Positions 35,026 to 44,973 of a stretch of DNA of 64,000 bases are shown in pieces. Origin of the DNA: Halomonas sp. 328 (GTDB lineage Bacteria; Pseudomonadota; Gammaproteobacteria; Pseudomonadales; Halomonadaceae); the NCBI RefSeq assembly GCF_015645095.1, contig NZ_JADOTW010000003.1, positions 1 through 64,000 of the forward strand. The letters are read 5' to 3'. How positions within the stretch are numbered: the stretch's first letter is position 1; the number at the start of each line of letters is the position of its first letter. Below the pieces are notes generated by a model. It saw nothing but the letters and a program-made list of their open reading frames with translations. It had not been told where the DNA came from and ran no database searches. The position numbers and the translations under genes are program-made.

Positions 35026-36870
35026 TCAATCCAGCTTGGAGAGATCGCGTACCGCGCCCTTGTCGGCGGAGGTGGCCAGCAGCGCATAGGCCTTGAGCGC
35101 CGCGGAGACCTTGCGGTCACGCTGGATGCTCGGCTTCCAGGCCTCACTGCCCTTGGCCTCCATCGCCGCCCGGCGCGATGCCAGCGCCTCGTCGGAGAGC
35201 TTGACGTCGATGCTGCGGTTGGGGATATCGATGCGGATGATATCGCCCTGCTCCACCAGGCCGATGGCGCCACCCGCCGCCGCCTCGGGGGAGACGTGGC
35301 CGATGGAGAGCCCGGAAGTGCCACCGGAGAAGCGCCCGTCGGTGAGCAGCGCACACGCCTTGCCGAGCCCCTTGGACTTCAGGTAGCTGGTCGGGTAGAG
35401 CATCTCCTGCATGCCCGGGCCGCCCTTGGGGCCCTCGTAGCGGATGACGACGACGTCGCCCTCCTTCACCTTGCCTTCGAGGATATGCGCCACCGCCTGG
35501 TCCTGGGACTCCACCACATGGGCCGGGCCCTCGAAGACCAGGATGGAGTCGTCGACCCCGGCGGTCTTCACCACGCAGCCGTCCACGGCGATATTGCCCT
35601 TGAGCACCGCCAGGCCGCCCTCCCGGGAGAAGGCGTGTTCCAGGTCGCGGATGCAGCCGGTGGCACGGTCACCGTCGAGGCTCGGCCAGCGGGCGCTCTG
35701 GGAGAAGGCTACCTGGGTGGGCACGCCACCGGGGCCGGCCCGGTAGAACTCCACCACCTCGGAGCTGGGGTTGCGCATGATGTCCCACTCGTCCAGGGCG
35801 GCCTTCAGGGAGTCGCCGTAGACGGTGGGCACCCGGGTATCGAGCACGCCGGCGCGGTCCAGCTCGCCGAGGATCGCCATGATGCCGCCGGCCCGGTGCA
35901 CGTCCTCGATATGGTACTTCTGGGTGTTGGGGGCCACCTTGCAGAGCTGGGGCACCTCCCGGGAGAGACGGTCGATATCGGTCATGTCGAAATCGACCCC
36001 GGCCTCCTGGGCGGCGGCCAGCAGGTGCAGGATGGTATTGGTGGAGCCGCCCATGGCGATATCCAGGGTCATGGCATTCTTGAATGCCGCCTTGGCGCCG
36101 ATGGCCCGGGGCAGCAGGTGCGCCTCCTCCCCCTCGTAGTAGCGCTTGGCCAGTTCGACGATGCGATGACCGGCGGTCTCGAAGAGGCGGCGGCGGTCGG
36201 CGTGGGTAGCCACCACGGTGCCATTGCCCGGCAGCGCCAGGCCCAGGGCTTCCATCAGGCAGTTCATGGAGTTGGCGGTGAACATGCCGGAGCAGCTGCC
36301 GCAGGTGGGGCAGGCACTGCGCTCCACCTCGGCCAGGGTCTCGTCATCGACGCTGTCGTCGGCGGCCATCACCATGGCGTCCACCAGGTCGAGGCCGTGA
36401 TCGAGGAGCTTGGTCTTGCCCGCTTCCATGGGCCCGCCGGAGACGAAGATCACCGGAATATTGAGGCGCATGGCGGCCATCAGCATCCCGGGGGTGATCT
36501 TGTCGCAGTTGGAGATGCATACCAGGGCGTCGGCGCAGTGGGCGTTGACCATGTACTCGACGCTGTCGGCGATCAGGTCGCGACTCGGCAGCGAGTAGAG
36601 CATGCCGTCGTGGCCCATGGCGATGCCGTCGTCCACGGCAATGGTGTTGAACTCCTTGGCCACCCCGCCGGCCTTCTCGATCTCGCGGGCCACCAGCTGG
36701 CCCATGTCCTTGAGGTGCACATGGCCCGGCACGAACTGGGTAAAGGAGTTGGCCACGGCGATGATCGGCTTGTGGAAGTCGTCATCCTTCATGCCGGTGG
36801 CACGCCACAGGGCGCGGGCGCCGGCCATGTTGCGACCGGCGGTGGTGGTGCGGGAACGATACTCGGGCAT
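35026..36870 (-). CDS. ilvD: Dihydroxy-acid dehydratase
   Basis: Dehydrates 2,3-dihydroxy-acids in valine, isoleucine and pantothenate synthesis; needs an iron-sulfur cluster. About 614 aa (E. coli 616). Cluster Cys are visible in [14 protein letters not shown] and [19 protein letters not shown]. Others: [15 protein letters not shown], and [15 protein letters not shown] near the end. ATG at 36870 preceded by agagga. No ilvBN or attenuator-like leader peptide is seen nearby; the gene appears monocistronic. Confidence 0.97.
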   Translation of the reverse strand: MPEYRSRTTTAGRNMAGARALWRATGMKDDDFHKPIIAVANSFTQFVPGHVHLKDMGQLVAREIEKAGGVAKEFNTIAVDDGIAMGHDGMLYSLPSRDLIADSVEYMVNAHCADALVCISNCDKITPGMLMAAMRLNIPVIFVSGGPMEAGKTKLLDHGLDLVDAMVMAADDSVDDETLAEVERSACPTCGSCSGMFTANSMNCLMEALGLALPGNGTVVATHADRRRLFETAGHRIVELAKRYYEGEEAHLLPRAIGAKAAFKNAMTLDIAMGGSTNTILHLLAAAQEAGVDFDMTDIDRLSREVPQLCKVAPNTQKYHIEDVHRAGGIMAILGELDRAGVLDTRVPTVYGDSLKAALDEWDIMRNPSSEVVEFYRAGPGGVPTQVAFSQSARWPSLDGDRATGCIRDLEHAFSREGGLAVLKGNIAVDGCVVKTAGVDDSILVFEGPAHVVESQDQAVAHILEGKVKEGDVVVIRYEGPKGGPGMQEMLYPTSYLKSKGLGKACALLTDGRFSGGTSGLSIGHVSPEAAAGGAIGLVEQGDIIRIDIPNRSIDVKLSDEALASRRAAMEAKGSEAWKPSIQRDRKVSAALKAYALLATSADKGAVRDLSKLD

Positions 36871-37148
36871 GGTGTCCTCTAGATAGTGCTGCCGGCCGTA
36901 CCGGGAGGCGGTCGGCCGGTCGAATCGGTGTCCAGTCCCCCGATTTTGTCATGAGCCCGGGCATCAAGCCAGCGCCCCGCCTTTTCGAGCTATCCCCCGT
37001 TGGCAGCCCGGGGCTACCCTGGGGCAGGCCCCGGTGGCCGGACCCTCGCAAAGACGCTGTGAATCCATCCATGGACGCTCGACTTTTTCGTCCCTGAAAA
37101 AGACGCTTTGCTCCGACCTGTCCCCAGCGCCCCTTAGCCACTCAAGCG

Positions 37149-37805
37149 TTATTCGCTCCAGGGCGTCAGGCGACCGTCCACCAGGGCCAGGCGGCGCTGG
37201 GCCAGGGCCTCGATATCCTCCCGGTCGTGGCTGACCAGCAGCACCGCCACCCCCGCCTGCTGCTGGCGCTTGACCAGGGCCCAGAGGCCCTGGCGATTGG
37301 CATGATCGAGGCCGGTAAAGGGCTCGTCCAGCAGCAGGATAGGCGCCTGGCGCAGCAGCGCCCGGGTCAGGGCCACCCGCTGGCGCTGGCCGCCGGAGAG
37401 CTCGCCGGGCAGGCGCTCCTCGAGGCCCGCCAGGCCGACCTCGGCCAGGCCATCGCGGATGCGCCGGCGCTGGGCGGCGTCGAGTTTGAGATTGGCCGCC
37501 AGCCCCAGGCCGATATTGGCCCATACCGGCAGGTGATCGAAGAGGTTGTGCTCCTGGAAGACCGTGGTGATGCCCCGCTCCCAGGGCGGCAGCCTGAGCA
37601 GGTCACGCTCGCCCCAGCGCAGGCCGCCGCTGGCGGGCTCCAGGAAGCCCGCCAGCAGGTTGAGCAGGGTGCTCTTGCCGGCCCCGGAGGGCCCCTCCAG
37701 GGCCAGGCATTCGCCGGGGGCCAGGCGAAAGCGGAAGCAGAAGTCCGGCGTTTCCCCGGGTTCACAGCGGTCGTAGTGAAAGATCAGATCATCGCAATGG
37801 AGCAT
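37149..37805 (-). CDS. thiQ: Thiamine ABC transporter ATPase ThiQ
   Basis: Energises uptake of thiamine and its phosphates. About 218 aa, short for an ABC ATPase but normal for ThiQ. Walker A LEGPSGAGKSTLLNLLAG, Q-loop VFQEHNLFDH, signature LSGGQRQRVALTRAL, Walker B ILLLDEPFTGLDHAN and switch His in LLVSHDRED are intact. Nine bases after thiP. Last gene of thiBPQ. Confidence 0.94.
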   Translation of the reverse strand: MLHCDDLIFHYDRCEPGETPDFCFRFRLAPGECLALEGPSGAGKSTLLNLLAGFLEPASGGLRWGERDLLRLPPWERGITTVFQEHNLFDHLPVWANIGLGLAANLKLDAAQRRRIRDGLAEVGLAGLEERLPGELSGGQRQRVALTRALLRQAPILLLDEPFTGLDHANRQGLWALVKRQQQAGVAVLLVSHDREDIEALAQRRLALVDGRLTPWSE

Positions 37806-37814
37806 GGGAAATGC

Positions 37815-39449
37815 CTAGGGTCGAAACGGGTAGCGCGGGCGGCGCCGGCTCAGGGCGTCGAGCAGGCTGAAGACCAGCACCACCGCCATCAGCAGCACCA
37901 GGGCGGTGGCCGCCGCGCCCTGCCAGCGATAGCCGCCCAGCTGCTGGAAGAGCAGCATCGGCAGGGTCGGCGCCGCCGGGCTGCCGAACAGGGCGATGAC
38001 GCTGAAATCGCCCAGCGAGAGGGTCATGGCGTAGGCCAGGGCCAGGGCCGCGGGGCGGCGTAGCCGCGGCCAGACCAGCCAGCGCAGCCGCGCCCGGCCA
38101 TGGATGCCGAACTGCTCTGCCAGGCGCTCCTCCGGGGCCGAGAGGCCGGGAATGGCGCCGCGCAGCACCTGCATGGCGAAGGGCAGCGCCATGAAGCCGT
38201 TGACCAGCACCACCAGGGCATAGCCGTGCCAGCCGGCGCCGAGGGAGGGGCGCAGCAGCAGGAAGAGGCCGGTGCCCAGCACCAGGGCCGGGATCACCAG
38301 GATCAGCTGGCCGCTGCCCTCCATGGCCAGGGCGGCGAGACGCGAGCCGCGCCGCCTGAGCGCCTCGGCCCCGGCCAGCAGCGCCAGGGCCAGCAGCAGG
38401 GAGAGGCCCCCGGCGCCCAGCGCCATGGCCAGGCTGCGCAGCGCCGCCGGCCACAGGCTTCCCCGCCCCGGCAACTGCGGCAGGCCATAGAGGCCGGCCA
38501 GGGTCACCGCCGCCAGCGGCGGCACCAGCAGCAGGGTCAGCCCCAGCAGCCAGAGCCCGTCATGCAGCCGCGACACTCCCAGGGCGTCGCGACGCCACCA
38601 GCGCCCGCCGGGCAGGCCGCTGCCGGCGGTGGGCACCAGCCGCGGCGTGCCGCCCCGGGTCAGGGCCACCAGCCACAGGCTCAGGCAGAGGGTCAACTGG
38701 GTCAGCGCCAGCAGCGCCGCCAGGGCCAGGTCGTGGTCGAACTTCAGCGCCTGATAGAGGGCCACCTCCAGGGTGGTGGAGCGAGGCCCGCCGCCCAGGG
38801 TCATGACGATGGCGAAACTGGTGAAGCAGAGGGTAAAGACCAGGGCCGCCAGGCGCGGCAGCAGCGAGCGCAACCGGGGCCACTCCAGGGTGCGCCAGAT
38901 GGCGCCCCGGGAGAGGCCCAGCTGGGCGGTGAGCCGCCAATGGGCCGCCGGCGCCGTCTCCAGGGCCTGCAGCATCAGCCGCGCCGAGAGCGGCAGGTTG
39001 TAGAAGACATGGGCCAGGACGATGCCCGAGAGACCGTAGAGGTAGTCCGCCCGGGTGGCGGTCAGCCACTCCCAGAGCGGCGCCGCCCAGCCCTGGCGAC
39101 CATGCACCGCCACCAGGCCGAACAGGGCGATCAGGGTGGGAATCACCAGCGACAGCTCCATGGCCCGCAGCAGCAGGCGCCGCCCGAGGAAGCGCGGGCG
39201 CCGCGCCAGGGCCAGGGCCACCGGGATGGCCAGCCCCACGGCCAGCGCCGTGGAGAGGGTCGCCTGCCAGAGGGTGAAGCGCAGGATGCCGGCCAGCCAG
39301 GGCTCCCGCCACAGGTCGCTGATCGAGAGTGCCGGCGCCTGCCAGAGCAGCGCCGCCAGGCTGGCCAGCCCCAGCCCGGCCACCGCGGCCAGGGCCAGCC
39401 AACCAGCCGCCAGGGCCAGCGGCGAGGCCCGCCTAGCGACTGCTGGCAT
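37815..39449 (-). CDS. thiP: Thiamine ABC transporter permease ThiP
   Basis: Inner-membrane permease made of two fused halves. About 544 aa with about twelve membrane segments and two EAA-type loops (ETAPAAHWRLTAQLGLSRGAIWRTLEWP and RLAEQFGIHGRARLRWLVWPRLRR), where ThiQ docks. The start codon overlaps the end of thiB by 17 bases. Composition is extremely rich in Ala and Leu. Confidence 0.92.
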   Translation of the reverse strand: MPAVARRASPLALAAGWLALAAVAGLGLASLAALLWQAPALSISDLWREPWLAGILRFTLWQATLSTALAVGLAIPVALALARRPRFLGRRLLLRAMELSLVIPTLIALFGLVAVHGRQGWAAPLWEWLTATRADYLYGLSGIVLAHVFYNLPLSARLMLQALETAPAAHWRLTAQLGLSRGAIWRTLEWPRLRSLLPRLAALVFTLCFTSFAIVMTLGGGPRSTTLEVALYQALKFDHDLALAALLALTQLTLCLSLWLVALTRGGTPRLVPTAGSGLPGGRWWRRDALGVSRLHDGLWLLGLTLLLVPPLAAVTLAGLYGLPQLPGRGSLWPAALRSLAMALGAGGLSLLLALALLAGAEALRRRGSRLAALAMEGSGQLILVIPALVLGTGLFLLLRPSLGAGWHGYALVVLVNGFMALPFAMQVLRGAIPGLSAPEERLAEQFGIHGRARLRWLVWPRLRRPAALALAYAMTLSLGDFSVIALFGSPAAPTLPMLLFQQLGGYRWQGAAATALVLLMAVVLVFSLLDALSRRRPRYPFRP

Positions 39450-40437
39450 TAAGCCATTCGCGAATCCAGGCGCGGCGATTGTCGCGCACCTCCTCCGGGG
39501 TGAAGGTGAGGCTCGCCGGCTCGATCAGACGCCCGAAGACCTCGGGAAGCTCGTCGCCCAGGTCGATGGCCGGGTTCATCACGTTGCCCAGGGGGATATG
39601 GCGCTGGAAGTCGGGGGTCAGCATGAAGCGCAGGAACTCCCGGGCCAGCTCGGGCTCGGTGCTGCGCTTCAGCAGGGCGGCGGTCTCCACCTGCAGGTAG
39701 TGGCCCTCGGCGAACTCGGCGGCCTGGTAGCGCTCGCTCTCCTCCACCGCCATATGGTAGGCGGGCGAGGTGGCGTAGGAGAGCACCATGGGCGCCTCGC
39801 CGTTCATGAACAGCGAGAAGTAGGCCTGGCTCCAGCCCGGGGTGACGGTCAGCACCCGCTCGTTGAGGCGCTCCCACGCCTCGGGCGCCGCGTCGCCATA
39901 GACCTGCCTGATCCACAGCAACAGCCCCAGGCCGGTGGTGCTGGTGCGCGGGTCCTGGATGATCACCTGGACGTCGTCCGGGGCCTCCAGCAGCTCGGCG
40001 AAGCTCGCCGGCGGGGTCGCCAACTGCTCGGTATCGTAGACGAAGGCGAAGTGGCCCCAGTCATAGGGCAGGAAGGTGTCGTCCTGCCAGTCGATGGGCA
40101 GGGCCAGGGCCGAGGTATCGACCCCATGGGGGGCCAGCAGGCCCAGCTCCCGGGCCTCGGCCATCAGGTTCATGTCGAGGCCCAGCACCAGGTCGGCGGC
40201 ACTGCCCTCGCCTTCCAGGCGCAGGCGCTGGAGGATATCCACCCCGCCGTCGAGGGCGACGAACTCGAGGTCACAGCCGCCGCACTGGGCCTCGAAGGCC
40301 GCCTCGATGCCCGGTCCCGGGCCCCACTCGGAGACGAAGGAACCGTAGGTGTAGACGGTCAGGGTGCGCTCGTCCGCGGAGACCGCTCCCGCCACGAGTC
40401 CGAGCGCCAGGGCTCTCAGGGTGATGTTAGGTTTCAT
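39433..40437 (-). CDS. thiB: Periplasmic thiamine-binding protein ThiB
   Basis: Captures thiamine, thiamine phosphate or pyrophosphate in the periplasm for ThiPQ. About 334 aa. Signal peptide MKPNITLRALALGLVAGAVSA then DERTLTVYTYGSFVSEWGPG, the family start. Other blocks: LVLGLDMNLMAEARELGL, DWGHFAFVYDTE, and DPRTSTTGLGLLLWIRQVYG. ATG at 40437 with aagg six bases upstream. No TPP riboswitch is visible in the leader, unlike thiB of E. coli. Confidence 0.93.
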   Translation of the reverse strand: MKPNITLRALALGLVAGAVSADERTLTVYTYGSFVSEWGPGPGIEAAFEAQCGGCDLEFVALDGGVDILQRLRLEGEGSAADLVLGLDMNLMAEARELGLLAPHGVDTSALALPIDWQDDTFLPYDWGHFAFVYDTEQLATPPASFAELLEAPDDVQVIIQDPRTSTTGLGLLLWIRQVYGDAAPEAWERLNERVLTVTPGWSQAYFSLFMNGEAPMVLSYATSPAYHMAVEESERYQAAEFAEGHYLQVETAALLKRSTEPELAREFLRFMLTPDFQRHIPLGNVMNPAIDLGDELPEVFGRLIEPASLTFTPEEVRDNRRAWIREWLNASSR

Positions 40438-40515
40438 TGGCAACCTTGTTGAGTCATGTCTGCGCCGCTGCGCGGCGAATCGCTCGGCACAGCCGGGCTC
40501 CCACGGGGCAGCGGC

Positions 40516-40595
40516 GAGCGCCGGGTCAGCCGAACACCACCCTGGCCACGTCCCGGTAGCGCTTGGCGAAATGCACCGTCAGCCCCGCCTTGAGC
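40516..40595 (-). pseudogene. Duplicated 3' end of the lon/asrA gene
   Basis: These 80 bp are a direct tandem copy of 40596-40675, which holds the last 22 codons and the stop of the adjacent protease gene. 76 of 80 bases agree. Translated, the extra copy gives LKAGLTVHFAKRYRDVARVV and the same final FG and stop; the real copy differs by Met for Leu, the other changes being silent or at the edge. It has no start and is a relic of duplication or of recombination with a related allele. Confidence 0.85.
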
Positions 40596-40605
40596 GAGCG
40601 CCGGG

Positions 40606-43044
40606 TCAGCCGAACACCACCCTGGCCACGTCCCGGTAGCGCTTGGCGAAGTGTACCGTCATCCCCGCCTTGAGGTAGTCGGGCAGCTCGTCATAGTCGC
40701 GGCGGTTGGGCTCCGGCAGGATCACCTCATGGATCTCGCTGCGCCGGGCGGCGATGATCTTCTCGCGGATGCCGCCCACCGGCAACACCTGGCCGGTCAG
40801 GGTCAACTCCCCGGTCATCGCCAGGGGTCGGTCGATGGCCTGGTGACGGGCCAGCGAGAGCAGCGCCGTGGTCATGGTCACCCCCGCCGAGGGGCCATCC
40901 TTGGGGGTCGCCCCCTCCGGCACATGCAGGTGGATAAAGGCATCGTTGAAGAAGTCCGGGTCGGCACCATACTCCCCCAGGTGCCCCTGCACATAGCTAT
41001 AGGCGATATTCGCCGACTCCTGCATCACCTCCCCGAGCTTGCCGGTGAGCTTGAAACCCCGGGCCAGGGCGTGCACCTTGCCCGCCTCGATGGGCAGGGT
41101 GGCACCGCCCATGGCGGTCCAGGCCAGCCCCGTGACCACCCCTTCGCCCTTGAGCACCTTCTCGCGGCGGAACAGCGGCGCCCCGAGGAATTCCTCCAGG
41201 TTGTTCACCGAGACCTTGACGCTCTGCTGGCCGTTTTCCAGCAGCTTGACCGCCGCCTTGCGCACGATGCGGTGCAGCTGCTTCTCCAGCTGGCGCACCC
41301 CCGCTTCCCGGGCATAGCCCTCGATCACCTGCTTGAGGGCCGCATCGGTGAGGTTGATGCGCTTCCTGGGGATCTTGTCGCGCTTGAGCAGCTTGGGCCA
41401 GAGGTGGTGCTTGGCGATGGCCAGCTTCTCCTCGGCGATATAGCCGGAGAGGCGGATCTGCTCCATGCGATCGAGCAAGGGCCCGGGGATCGAGTCCAGG
41501 GTGTTGGCGGTACACACGAAGAGTACCTTGGAGAGGTCCAGGCGCACGTCCAGGTAGTGATCGAGGAAGTCGACGTTCTGCTCCGGATCGAGCACCTCGA
41601 GCAAGGCCGAAGCAGGGTCGCCCTGGAAGGACTGGCCCAGCTTGTCGATCTCGTCGAGCATGATCACCGGGTTCTGGACCTCCACCTCCTTGAGGGCCTG
41701 CACCAGCTTGCCGGGCATGGCGCCGATATAGGTGCGCCGGTGGCCCTTGATCTCCGCCTCGTCGCGCATGCCGCCCACCGAGAAGCGGTAGAACTCGCGG
41801 CCCAGGGCCTCGGCGATGGAGCGGCCGATGGAGGTCTTGCCCACCCCGGGCGGGCCGACGAGCAGCAGGATGGAGCCGCCCACGTCGCCCTTGAAGGTGC
41901 CTTCGGCGAGGAACTCGATGATCCGCTCCTTGACGTCCTTGAGGCCGTCGTGGTCGCGATCCAACACCTCCCGGGCATGGGCCAGGTCCAGGTTGTCGTC
42001 GCTGGTGACGCCCCAGGGCAGGCTGGTCAGCCAATCCAGGTAGTTGCGGGTGGTACCGTACTCCGGCGAGCCGGTCTCCAGCACCGAGAGCTTGTCGAGC
42101 TCCTCCTCGATGCGGGTCAACACCTTGGGGGGCACCGTCAGTTCCTCCAGGCGGTCGCGGAAGGTCTCCACGTCGTTCTCGCGATCGTCCTTGGAGATAC
42201 CCAGCTCGCGCTGGATCACCTTGAGCTGCTCGCGCAGGAAGAACTCCCGCTGGCGCTCCTGCATCTTGGCGTTGACCTGCTCGCTGATCTCGCTCTGCAG
42301 CTGGGCCACCTCGATCTCCTTGTGCAGCAGCGGCAGCACCTTCTGCATGCGTGGCAGCACCGGCAGGGTCTCGAGGATCGCCTGCAGCTCGCGGCCCTTG
42401 GCGGAGGTGATGGCGGCGGCGAAGTCGGCCAGGGGGCCCGGCTCATGGGGGCTGAAGCGGTTGAGGTAGTGCTTGAGCTCCTCGCCATAGAGGGGGTTGA
42501 TCGGCAGCAGCTCCTTGATGCCGTTGATCACCGCCATGGCGTAGGCCCGGGCCTCGTCGGCCTCGGCGTCCACCGGCTCCTTGGGGTAGCTCACCTCCAC
42601 CAGGTAGGGGGGCTTGCGGGAGAGCCAGCGCTGGATGCGAAAGCGCTTCAGGCCCTGGGCGATGAACTGGATCTGGTTATCACCCTGCTCCACCTTGTGC
42701 ATGCGCACCGTGGTGCCGATCTCGGGAAAATGCTCGGGGGTCAGCTCCTCGAGGTCGGTCTCGTCGACGAAGGCCAGGCCCACGGCGTGGTGGGGGGTCT
42801 TGCCGACCCGCTCGATGGTCTCCTCCCAGCGCGGACGATGGATCACCAGCGGCTGTACCTGGGCGGGGAAGAAGGGTCGATTATGGATCGGCAGCAGTTA
42901 GATACGCTCGGGCAGGCTATCGCCGCTGGGCACCATGGCGTGGGAGGGCTCCTCCCCCGCCTCATCGCCCGCTTCGGCGTCGATGTCGGCGCCCTCGACG
43001 CCATCGACAATCACGTTCTGCCGCTCATCATCATGCTCTCTCAT
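40606..43044 (-). pseudogene. ATP-dependent Lon-type protease (AsrA family) interrupted by an in-frame TAA
   Basis: Read through the stop, the gene encodes about 812 residues: N-terminal substrate-binding domain, AAA+ domain (Walker A GPPGVGKTSIGRSIAEALG, Walker B IMLDEIDKLGQ) and protease domain (catalytic Ser in KDGPSAGVTM, Lys in [12 protein letters not shown]). It resembles Pseudomonas AsrA more than E. coli Lon. The natural start is ATG 43044 (aggatggatc upstream). Codon 49, at 42898-42900, is TAA where the family has Tyr (LPERxY then IPIHNRPFFPAQV); the 48-residue N-terminus ends SLPERI and the frame continues at once with LLPIHNRPFFPAQV. Downstream 764 codons are intact. Reinitiation at an internal GTG (42846) would lose the first motif. 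It may be a fresh pseudogene, a sequencing error or a readthrough site. Confidence 0.85.
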
Positions 43045-43140
43045 GATCCATCCTGTCTCCGGGGTCGATGACCAGTATGGCAACAGGAATGCGGGCGGCT
43101 AACACAAACTTCAAGGCGACCCCCAGCCGACACAACGACG

Positions 43141-43162
43141 AGGGGCGCCCGAAGGCGCCCCT
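43141..43162 (-). terminator. Hairpin downstream of the YdgA-like gene
   Basis: aggggcgcc-cgaa-ggcgcccct, 9-bp stem, 37 nt after the stop codon of the 43199-44470 gene. No T-run follows on the minus strand. Confidence 0.45.
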
Positions 43163-43198
43163 GTGACTGGCCGGATACGGCACTCGCCGAGGCGAGTC

Positions 43199-44470
43199 TT
43201 ACCAGGGGGAGCCCATCAGGGGTTCACCGTTGAGGTAGGGCTCGCCGGCCCGCAGCTCGAACTCCAGCTCGCGGCTATCCAGCGGCAGGCCCAGCATCAT
43301 CGCCAGGGTCGTCGGTACCGGGGCGGCGCGCAGGTAACCGTCGAGGCGACGCTGCAGCTCGGCGGCGCCGCTGGGACGGGCCAGCTCCTCCAGGCTCAGG
43401 GCGGTGATCCCCTCGCCGTCGAAGGTCAGCTCGCCTTCGCCCTGGGTCTCGATGCCCAGCATGCGGCTATTGAGGTCGAGTTCGGTGAGCACCAGGCGCG
43501 GCGACTCGGCCAGCAGCCCCAACAGATCCGGGAACCAGGATTCGAAGAGTGCTTCCCACTCGGCGGGTGTCAATTGCTCCAGGTCGCCGTCGCGGCGTTC
43601 CAGCTCATCCATCAGGCTCTCGTAGAGGCGCCAGGCGGCGTCGGCATCGAGGCGCTCCAGGGACAGCGCCAAACGGCCGGAGGCCACCGGTTGGTTGTCC
43701 ATCTGTGCCTCCTCCAGGGAGAGCCCCAGGCTGACGTCGAGGTGCTCGCGACCGAGCCGGACATCGCTGGTATAGCCCAGCCCCTGCAGGTGCAGGGCCT
43801 GGCCGCTCCGCTCCACGAAGCGCAGGCTCTCGAACTGCATGGCATCCTGCTGATGGAAGAGACGCCCTCCCTCGCTGTAGCGGTAGTGGCTATCCAGGGT
43901 GGTGGTGCCCACCGCCAGGCGCCCCTCGGTGGCGGTCAGCCACCAGGGGGCGACCTCGGCCTTCAGGGTCAGGTCGCCGCGCTGACCGCTCAGGGTCGCC
44001 GACACGCCCCGGAAGTCGAGGCGCCAGTCCCCCTCGTCCCACTCGAAGCTGGCCAGTTCCAGGCTCGCCTCCAGGGTCTGGCCCAGGGTCTGGAAATCGG
44101 CCACCCAGCGTGGCGTGGGCAAGGCCGGCAGCTCGCCGAAGGCCTCACGCAGCTCCTCGGCGATCTCATCACTCAGGGCCGCCTCGGCGTCCCCCTCGAC
44201 CCGCGTGCTGAGGATGCCGTGGTTGGCCCGATAGGGCACCGTCATCCGCCAGTCGTCGCCGATCAGGGGCCGCAGCAGCACCTCGCCGGAGGAGTGGAAC
44301 CAGCCCCGCTCGCTGTCCAGGCGCTCCGCCCGGACATTGCCCTGGCGCTCCAGGTTGGCGAGGCTCGCCATCAGCTCCCGCTCGAAGATGGCACTGGATA
44401 CCGCGTGGCCGGCGAGATAGCCGCCACCGATGATCACCACGGCCCCCAGGGCCAGCACTCCCTTGCGCAT
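43199..44470 (-). CDS. YdgA-like DUF945 protein
   Basis: About 423 aa. One N-terminal membrane anchor (GVLALGAVVIIGGGYLAGHAVS) then a long, beta-rich domain predicted to face the periplasm. E. coli YdgA belongs to this family; its role is not established. Conserved features are the short basic start, an early LERQGNVRAERLDSERGWFHSSGEVLL block and a C-terminal LPLDSRELEFELRAGEPYLNG. It lies between pgpA and lon on the minus strand. Confidence 0.78.
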   Translation of the reverse strand: MRKGVLALGAVVIIGGGYLAGHAVSSAIFERELMASLANLERQGNVRAERLDSERGWFHSSGEVLLRPLIGDDWRMTVPYRANHGILSTRVEGDAEAALSDEIAEELREAFGELPALPTPRWVADFQTLGQTLEASLELASFEWDEGDWRLDFRGVSATLSGQRGDLTLKAEVAPWWLTATEGRLAVGTTTLDSHYRYSEGGRLFHQQDAMQFESLRFVERSGQALHLQGLGYTSDVRLGREHLDVSLGLSLEEAQMDNQPVASGRLALSLERLDADAAWRLYESLMDELERRDGDLEQLTPAEWEALFESWFPDLLGLLAESPRLVLTELDLNSRMLGIETQGEGELTFDGEGITALSLEELARPSGAAELQRRLDGYLRAAPVPTTLAMMLGLPLDSRELEFELRAGEPYLNGEPLMGSPW

Positions 44471-44499
44471 AGGTCGTTTACTCCTTATGAATTATCGGG

Positions 44500-44973
44500 C
44501 TAGTAGAGCCACAGCCAGAGATGGATGGTACCCCAGGCATAGATCCCGGCCATGACGTCGTCGATCATGATGCCGAAGCCCCCCGCCACGCGACGGTCGG
44601 CCCAGCGGATCGGCCAGGGTTTGAAGACATCGAAGATACGAAAGACGATAAAGCCCCAGAGCGCGGCTTCCCAGGAAAAAGGCACCGCAGCCATGGTGAT
44701 CCAGTAGCCGACGAACTCGTCCCAGACGATCCCGGAGTGGTCGTGGACGCCCAGGTCGTTGGAGGTCTTCTCGCATAGCCAGACCCCCACCACGAAGGTC
44801 ACGGCGATGATCATCAGGTACCAGGTCAGCGGCAGGTCGGCCATCAGCCAGTAGAAGGGAATCGCCGCCAGGGTACCGAAGGTGCCGGGGGCCCAGGGCA
44901 CCGCCCCGCTGCCCAGCCCAAAGGCCAGGAAGTGGGTGGGACGGCGCCAGACACTGGCCGGCGCCCGGTTCAT
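44500..44973 (-). CDS. pgpA: Phosphatidylglycerophosphatase A
   Basis: Dephosphorylates phosphatidylglycerol phosphate in the inner membrane. About 157 aa with membrane segments and the family blocks FGLGSGAVPWAPGTFGTLAA, WDEFVGYWITM and GGFGIMIDDVMAGIYA (acidic residues bind the metal). ATG at 44973 overlaps the thiL stop by four bases, as in other nusB-thiL-pgpA operons. Confidence 0.94.
   Translation of the reverse strand: MNRAPASVWRRPTHFLAFGLGSGAVPWAPGTFGTLAAIPFYWLMADLPLTWYLMIIAVTFVVGVWLCEKTSNDLGVHDHSGIVWDEFVGYWITMAAVPFSWEAALWGFIVFRIFDVFKPWPIRWADRRVAGGFGIMIDDVMAGIYAWGTIHLWLWLY

Noticed and set aside
35296-36882. A 528-codon plus-strand frame opposite ilvD
   Set aside because: ilvD on the other strand matches its family from end to end; this frame is a composition artefact.
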